Shown here: piece by piece, positions 59,544-64,000 of the stretch
Position numbering within the stretch: the first letter of the stretch is position 1
Layout of the letters: every line of letters starts with the position of its first letter
NCBI RefSeq assembly: GCF_003858455.1
Contig: NZ_RQZF01000001.1
Location: forward strand, 522,993 to 586,992
Direction of reading: 5' to 3'
From: Schaalia canis
GTDB taxonomy: Bacteria > Actinomycetota > Actinomycetes > Actinomycetales > Actinomycetaceae
Length of the DNA: 64,000 nucleotides
The notes under the pieces: generated by a model
Databases searched by the model: none
The model's input: only the letters and a program-made list of their open reading frames with translations
What the model was told of the DNA's origin: nothing
Made by a program: the position numbers and the translations under genes

Positions 59544-60917
59544 TCACTCGCCCAGCACTGTGCCTTCTGGGACGACCTGGGCGCCGCCCTCGTCATTCAA
59601 AGTCACCTCGCCGACGATCCGCACGTCGGGGCCAAAGGTCCAGTCGCCGCTGACGCGAAGGGCCGTAGCGTCTTTCAGGGACGGTACGTGTGGAATACGC
59701 GCCTCGAAATCCTGGATGGTCTTGTAGTGCTTATCGAGGCTGACCTCAGGGGTGACGGTTTGCGCAATGAGGTGGCCGTCATCGTCAAGGGTGTAGACAT
59801 CCGAGCGCAACAGAAGCAGTTCATTGGTGGTTTTGACGGGCTGGAAGCGATCTCGGCCCACGCAAATTGCCGTCGCACCGGGGAATACCTCGATGGCTGC
59901 GCCCATTGCTGATTCGACTTGGATGACCGGGGTGGAGGTTGGGTCGGCAGGATCAACCGTCTTTTCGTTGCGGATCATGGGCAGGCCAAGCACGGCGTTG
60001 CGTTCAACGAGGGTGTCCATGAGGCGCTGCAGGTCGAACCACAGGTTATTGGTGTGGAAGTAGGGGTGCCGGTGCTCGTCGGTGAAGAAGTCCATTTCTT
60101 CGGGCGCCGTCTGTGCGGTGTCGCGCAGAATGAGCTGGCCATCGTGTGTACGGATGGCGAGGTGCCCGCCCTTGCGATCGTTGATGGTGCGTCGGCACAG
60201 TTCTGCCGCGTAGGGTGCGCCCGAGGCGGCGAACCAGCCTGCCAGGCGCGCGTTGGGGGCTGCGCCGAGGTTATCGCCGTTGGAGATGCACGCGTAGCGG
60301 AAGCCTGCGTCAAGGAGCTTTTGGAGCAGACCGGACCCATACAGTGCGGTGTAGAGGTCACCGTGTCCGGGAGGACACCATTCGAGGGTGGGGTCGGCAG
60401 GCCACTCGACGGGGGTGAGGTCGTCGGCTCGGAGCTTGGGTTCTTGGTTTTGCAGGAATGACAGTGGCAGTCCGTCAACAACGAGGTCGTCGTAGCGTGC
60501 CAAGTGTTCGAGGGTATCGGCCTCGGTGCGGAAGGAGTTCATGAACACCAGAGGAAGACGAGCCCCATAGTCGCGTCGGGCTGCGCGAACCTGACGCACG
60601 ATCAGGTCAAGGAAGTTCAGACCGTCGCGCACTTCGAGCAGGTTTTTCGCCTTGTCCAGGCCCATAGAGGTGCCCAGGCCACCGTTGAGTTTAATGATGA
60701 CGGTGGCGCCAATTGCCTCCTTCGCTTGTTCGTCGCTGACCTCTACCTCGTCAAGCATCGGAACATCAAGCAGTGGGGTGATGGTGTCTTCTCGGATCAG
60801 GCCGGTCTCGCCGGACTCGAGAAGTCCATAGTAATGAGAGAACACTTCAATGGCTGATGCGTTCACTCCTGCGTCACGCATCTTCAGTCGTGCGGCCTCG
60901 AGACCTTGCTGAGACAT
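59544..60917 (-). CDS. UTP--glucose-1-phosphate uridylyltransferase, eukaryotic-type
   Basis: It makes UDP-glucose from UTP and glucose-1-phosphate. The 457-aa product has the UDPGP family motifs ATVIIKLNGGLGTSMGLDKAKNLLEVRDG near residue 70, PLVFMNSFRT, EWCPPGHGDLYTALYGSG, ACISNGDNLGAAP, NDRKGGHLA and YFHTNNLWFDL, and a C-terminal left-handed beta-helix-like tail. It is unlike the GalU/GalF type. The ATG at 60917 has AGAGGGGAAG upstream; a start 30 codons earlier is non-homologous. Supplies the substrate of UDP-glucose dehydrogenase in this window. Confidence 0.93.
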   Translation of the reverse strand: MSQQGLEAARLKMRDAGVNASAIEVFSHYYGLLESGETGLIREDTITPLLDVPMLDEVEVSDEQAKEAIGATVIIKLNGGLGTSMGLDKAKNLLEVRDGLNFLDLIVRQVRAARRDYGARLPLVFMNSFRTEADTLEHLARYDDLVVDGLPLSFLQNQEPKLRADDLTPVEWPADPTLEWCPPGHGDLYTALYGSGLLQKLLDAGFRYACISNGDNLGAAPNARLAGWFAASGAPYAAELCRRTINDRKGGHLAIRTHDGQLILRDTAQTAPEEMDFFTDEHRHPYFHTNNLWFDLQRLMDTLVERNAVLGLPMIRNEKTVDPADPTSTPVIQVESAMGAAIEVFPGATAICVGRDRFQPVKTTNELLLLRSDVYTLDDDGHLIAQTVTPEVSLDKHYKTIQDFEARIPHVPSLKDATALRVSGDWTFGPDVRIVGEVTLNDEGGAQVVPEGTVLGE

Positions 60918-61009
60918 GCTTGCTTCCCCTCTTCGATGAGTCTGCGGTTCTGACCATACGGTTTCGACCGTAATATCACTGCATATTTTAGGGGATGGAC
61001 TCTGCAAAA

Positions 61010-61204
61010 AAGCGACTCAGACTCAAGTCCCTCATTCACCTGTGAATCGTTGAAGCAACGCCTCACAGTTTCATTCGAGATCCCATGCTTGCTGCCAGCT
61101 TCACTCATGGCAGCCCGATGAGAGAGTCTCTCATCGCTCGCTCAACGATCCCTCACTAAGCGCACAGCACGGGCTTCAAAGTCCGCCGGATACTCTTTGG
61201 GCAT
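61010..61204 (-). pseudogene. IS3-family OrfA remnant
   Basis: The minus strand from ATG 61204 codes MPKEYPADFEARAVRLVRDR, a typical IS3-type OrfA start, then a stop codon (TGA) at residue 21, and continues in frame with ASDERLSHRAAMSEAG and KHGISNETVRRC, matching the HTH. It ends without the rest of OrfA or OrfB. An old insertion decayed by point mutation and deletion. Confidence 0.65.
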
Positions 61205-61333
61205 GAGGCAATCCTTTCATGCCGCCCCCGGAACAAAACCCAGGACAGTTCACCCTCGTGCAGACAATCCCCGCACCTCTTGACGCGTCATCACCATGAT
61301 TCCACCCTTGACAAGTACTGCTTGTTCTATGCG

Positions 61334-61377
61334 AGGTGGGTTTGTTCCGCCTCTACTGAGACAGAACAAACCCACCT
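61334..61377. terminator. Hairpin at the end of the toxin/immunity operon
   Basis: AGGTGGGTTTGTTC/GAACAAACCCACCT is a perfect 14-bp stem with a 16-nt loop, about 60 bp past the last gene of the minus-strand unit. Confidence 0.65.
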
Positions 61378-61439
61378 GGTTTAACGGCTACGTCCACTCG
61401 CCATCAGGCATGCAAGGGGCGCGGGGTTGATCTTTGGCC

Positions 61440-61883
61440 TCACACGCACAACCACAAGTACAACGGCCAGTCATTTTCCTGCGCGGCCTGGGCAAGCTCA
61501 ATCAAAGACTCGCCTTCTTCGCATAGTTCTTCAACGTCAACAAAACCCTCAAACACGCCAGTGTCTTGGGCGGCTTCAGGATCAACAGCAGCTAGAGCCA
61601 ACGCGTCACGCGCTGCCTTTGACAGGCGAAGCACAACACGCTCGCCCTCGTCACGTACAGCAATCAAACGCCCGCAATCCTCAGGAGCACAAGCACCTGT
61701 CGGGTCATCCTTCATATCCGCAACCCAGGGCATCTGCTCTGCTGGGTCAAAAGGAATCTCAGCCGACTGGTAGGGTTCTACCCCCGCCTGCTCGTCTGTG
61801 ACATCAGGCCCACCCACCCAATCAATGGTGGCCTTTGCCGCCTGATCATCAGGCGCCGTGAAATACACCGACAGCAACCCCAT
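61440..61883 (-). CDS. Acidic hypothetical protein, possible immunity protein
   Basis: A 147-aa soluble protein with strongly acidic composition (many Asp/Glu, few Lys/Arg), including CAPEDCGRL near the middle and VFEGFVDVEELCEEGESLIELAQ near the end. The ATG at 61883 has AAGGAG at a good distance; an in-frame start 7 codons upstream is less likely. It follows the pentapeptide-repeat genes by 42 bp in the same direction, as accessory or orphan immunity genes often do. Not recognised; role is inferred from place. Confidence 0.6.
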   Translation of the reverse strand: MGLLSVYFTAPDDQAAKATIDWVGGPDVTDEQAGVEPYQSAEIPFDPAEQMPWVADMKDDPTGACAPEDCGRLIAVRDEGERVVLRLSKAARDALALAAVDPEAAQDTGVFEGFVDVEELCEEGESLIELAQAAQENDWPLYLWLCV

Positions 61884-61925
61884 AATATTCTCCTTTCCTA
61901 CCACCTCACACCATGCAAGGCAGAT

Positions 61926-62669
61926 TCACTCCTGGTTCATAGCTTCACGCATCGGAAACCACATCGAATCCGAATGATCCCTAAACCTCGCAAAAAACAA
62001 CTGCTTCTGCCCATTATCCAACTCATCTTGAATCATTCGAAGAAGAAAAGCAGCACGCTTGCGATCCGCAGGATCAAGACCTTCCAACACCTCTTCCCCC
62101 CTGGCGAGAGCAGCGGGAACGTCTTCGGCATAAATATAATCCGGTCCTACAGGAAGCTTCTGCAGCGTCAAATCCACACCACAACGGAAGTCACTATCAA
62201 TAAACCTCGCGCCAGAAAAATCATTCCCACGAATCTCATTCACCCACGACCGCGCTGGTCGAGTCGGAGTCTCCCTCTCCTCCATACTCCCCCACACAAT
62301 CACCTGACGCAGCGTCGCCCCATCAAAATCACAATCAACCAAATCAGTCTCTTCAAGTTTCCACCTCGAAAGCCGCGCCCCCTTAAAGGAACACCCCACA
62401 AACCGATTCGGTAGACCAAACACCTGCCTAAAGTTCACCCGGTCAAAAGAGCAATCAATAAACTCACACGGAAAGTGTGGGCGCCCAGGGGAAAATACCT
62501 CAACCTTTGCTCGACTGAAATCACAGTTCCTCAAAACTACGTCCGCCACGTGAAAGTTATCTAATGCTAATCCTGAAAAATCAATTCCCTCTACCCGCAG
62601 GCGATGCAAGACACCGTGATAGGTCATCTTCCCCGACCGGTTAACACCAGCCTCCTTCAACTCAATCAT
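61926..62669 (-). CDS. Pentapeptide-repeat protein, putative immunity protein (second copy)
   Basis: A 247-aa protein with pentapeptide repeats of the A(D/N)LxX type at about residues 28-175: DFSGLALDNFHVADVVLRNCDFS, CSFDRVNFRQ, CSFKGARLSRWKLEETDLVDCDFDGATL, NDFSGARFIDSDF. The C-terminal 70 residues are helical (EDVPAALARGEEVLE...). No signal or membrane segment. It is a close paralogue of the gene at 62714, with blocks of identity such as SRWKLEETDLVDCDFDGATL. ATG 62669 with GGGAGGG upstream. Confidence 0.85.
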   Translation of the reverse strand: MIELKEAGVNRSGKMTYHGVLHRLRVEGIDFSGLALDNFHVADVVLRNCDFSRAKVEVFSPGRPHFPCEFIDCSFDRVNFRQVFGLPNRFVGCSFKGARLSRWKLEETDLVDCDFDGATLRQVIVWGSMEERETPTRPARSWVNEIRGNDFSGARFIDSDFRCGVDLTLQKLPVGPDYIYAEDVPAALARGEEVLEGLDPADRKRAAFLLRMIQDELDNGQKQLFFARFRDHSDSMWFPMREAMNQE

Positions 62670-62713
62670 CAACCCTCCCTACTCCACACGCCCACAACCC
62701 ACAAGAACGACCC

Positions 62714-63457
62714 TCAGGCCTCATTCATAGCTTCACGCATCGGAAACCACATCGAATCCGAATGAGACTTGAAGCGAACCAGAAACAACTGCTTTTGCCC
62801 TCTTTCATACTCATTACGGAGTATCTCAAGAAGAATAGCAGCTCGTTTCTTGTCCTCAGGGCTAAGACTATCCAACACTTCTTCTCCTCTGGTGAGAGCA
62901 GCGGGAACGTCTTCGGCATAAATGTAGTCCGGTCCTACAGGTAGTTTCTGCAGTGTTAAATCCACACCTGTACGGAAGTCCACATCAATCAATTTTGCGC
63001 CAGAGAAGTCATTCCCCCGAATCTCATTCACCCATGAGCGCGCCGGATAACTGGGAGTCCCAGGATCATCCATACTCCCCCACAGCATCACATCACGTAG
63101 GGTCGCCCCATCAAAATCACAATCAACCAAATCAGTCTCTTCAAGTTTCCACCGTGAAAGCCTTGCCCCCTTAAAGGAACACCCCACAAAGCGATTCGAA
63201 AGAGAAAGCACCTGCCTAAAGTTCACCCGGTCAAAAGAACAATCAATAAACTCACACGGAAACGGACCACTACCTGGAATGAAAAAGTCAGCCTTCACCC
63301 GACTAAAATCACAATTAGTGAGCACAACATCAGTGAGACCAAAATTATTGAAAGTCTGACCAGAAAAGTCCACCCCCTCCACACGCAGATGAGACAGATA
63401 CCCGTGATAGGTCATCTTCCCCGACCGGTTAACACCAGCCTCTTCCAAGCGGATCAT
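62714..63457 (-). CDS. Pentapeptide-repeat protein, putative immunity protein (first copy)
   Basis: A 247-aa protein with pentapeptide repeats at about residues 28-175 (DFSGQTFNNFGLTDVVLTNCDFS, NDFSGAKLIDVDF) and the same helical C-terminus as its neighbour. The start has GAGGAGA upstream and lies only 28 bp after the toxin stop, the normal place of a cognate immunity gene. Pentapeptide-repeat folds mimic DNA in some gyrase-protection proteins, so inhibition of a DNA-binding toxin is plausible. Family function here is inferred. Confidence 0.85.
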   Translation of the reverse strand: MIRLEEAGVNRSGKMTYHGYLSHLRVEGVDFSGQTFNNFGLTDVVLTNCDFSRVKADFFIPGSGPFPCEFIDCSFDRVNFRQVLSLSNRFVGCSFKGARLSRWKLEETDLVDCDFDGATLRDVMLWGSMDDPGTPSYPARSWVNEIRGNDFSGAKLIDVDFRTGVDLTLQKLPVGPDYIYAEDVPAALTRGEEVLDSLSPEDKKRAAILLEILRNEYERGQKQLFLVRFKSHSDSMWFPMREAMNEA

Positions 63458-63485
63458 AAAATTCTCCTCTCGTGTGCCACAGTCT

Positions 63486-64000
63486 TTACTGTGGCATATC
63501 GTATGTCGCGTAGTCGGCGCTAGCGTATCGTGGGTCTGGCCTGCGTTTATGACTGGCGACTTGACCTGGTGTTGTCAGCTCAACATACTTCGTGTTGCCG
63601 GCGGCGTCGACATAACTAAAGTCCGGCCCCACACGGTTGTACTTAAATACATCCCGACCAAACTCTCTTTCGAGACGCTTAGCTACGGTTTCATGGATCG
63701 CTGTGCCGATAAACATGGGGGCTCTCCAGTAAGCGCCGCTTTCTTTAATAGCCGCTAGCTGTCTGGGGCTAAGTGAATTAAGCCATGCTTGACGTCCCTT
63801 TGCCGCTTCCTCACGCGCGATCTGTTGGATTTCGCCTGCCGGGTTATCAGGGAGAGGCGCCAGAGCGTCTCCGCATTTGTCTGTTCCGTTGTTGTGGACC
63901 AGGACAGGTGTGCCAGTATTGGTGTGGACGTGGTAGTTGTTGTAGTTCTTGATGTGGAGGTTGTGGACGGTGGCGCGTTGGCCCGTATATGACAACTGCT
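63486..64000 (-). CDS. Polymorphic toxin, HINT end plus nuclease-like C-terminal domain (partial)
   Basis: The frame runs past the window edge, so only the last 171 residues are visible. It starts within the end of a pretoxin-HINT domain: TVHNLHIKNYNNYHVHT and GTPVLVHNNG. After that comes a toxin domain of about 140 residues: SLSPRQLAAIKESGAYWRAP, FIGTAIHETVAKRLEREFG, VGPDFSYVDAAGNTKYVELTTPGQ and a C-terminal SADYATYDMP. The GPDF...YVELTT pattern resembles PD-(D/E)XK nuclease toxins, though the usual E-x-K is E-x-T. HINT cleavage would release the toxin. Immunity candidates follow directly. Confidence 0.75.
   Translation of the reverse strand, partial: QLSYTGQRATVHNLHIKNYNNYHVHTNTGTPVLVHNNGTDKCGDALAPLPDNPAGEIQQIAREEAAKGRQAWLNSLSPRQLAAIKESGAYWRAPMFIGTAIHETVAKRLEREFGRDVFKYNRVGPDFSYVDAAGNTKYVELTTPGQVASHKRRPDPRYASADYATYDMPQ

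Larger units (their letters stand above)
60918..61439. other. Gap with IS3-like remnant and hairpin
   Basis: A 522-bp space on the border of the toxin locus. It contains the degraded OrfA fragment at 61010-61204 and the hairpin at 61334-61377. Nothing else is recognised. Confidence 0.5.

Overview
The window is a bacterial chromosome segment, most likely from an Actinomycetaceae member (Schaalia/Actinomyces-like). The evidence is moderately high G+C, the actinobacterial order rimP-nusA, a CobW-like MRF protein divergent from zinc-independent ribosomal protein genes, a sortase-anchored (LASTG) Zmp-type metalloprotease, a eukaryotic-type UTP-glucose-1-phosphate uridylyltransferase, and many actinobacterial GTG starts and I-shaped terminators. 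Genus is an inference; no rRNA lies in the window.

Layout. 0-3 kb: transcription and ribosome maturation genes (rimP, nusA, possibly the start of ylxR) and a divergent lipoprotein. 2.9-5.3 kb: a zinc-starvation locus, with MRF facing rpmB-rpmG-rpsN-rpmE-rpmJ paralogues across a perfect Zur-type palindrome. 5.3-9.3 kb: a 1350-aa cell-wall-anchored M26-like protease. 9.6-14.1 kb: tRNA-Asn, a tRNA with CAT anticodon, dnaG and a dGTPase. 14.1-18.2 kb: a GH13-like protein that appears to lack its nucleophile, a small acidic surface protein and a two-component system. 18.2-27.5 kb: a compact, translationally coupled glycan cluster (UDP-glucose dehydrogenase, two phosphotransferase-fold proteins, an ABC exporter, three glycosyltransferases). 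27.7-31.3 kb: aroD, dusB, glyS. 31.4-36.5 kb: malEFG-like sugar importer and a divergent LacI regulator. 36.5-40.5 kb: znuACB-zur-DedA-like, with a second Zur-type site. 40.5-43.9 kb: uppS, recO, leuA. 44.5-48.2 kb: a repeat-rich coiled-coil lipoprotein and a methyltransferase.

48.3-53.0 kb is an accessory island: a HigBA-like toxin-antitoxin pair whose antitoxin carries an IrrE-type metallopeptidase domain, an IS110 element with a frameshifted transposase and a non-coding leader that may encode a bridge RNA, a truncated type III methyltransferase gene, an unknown membrane protein, and fragments of a MerR-like and a HigA-like gene. 53.0-60.9 kb returns to the core: a TIGR03943/UPF0718 permease pair, then era, a CBS-domain membrane protein, ybeY, phoH and the UTP-glucose-1-phosphate uridylyltransferase. 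61-64 kb: an IS3-like remnant, then a polymorphic-toxin tail (HINT end plus a nuclease-like C-terminal domain) followed by two tandem pentapeptide-repeat paralogues and an acidic protein, all on one strand.

How parts connect. The two Zur-type sites, zur, znuACB, MRF and the cysteine-free ribosomal proteins form one zinc-economy circuit. The UTP-glucose-1-phosphate uridylyltransferase and UDP-glucose dehydrogenase could supply UDP-glucose and UDP-glucuronate to the glycosyltransferase/ABC cluster. The least described candidates are the toxin/pentapeptide-repeat module at the right edge and the glycan cluster at 18-27 kb.
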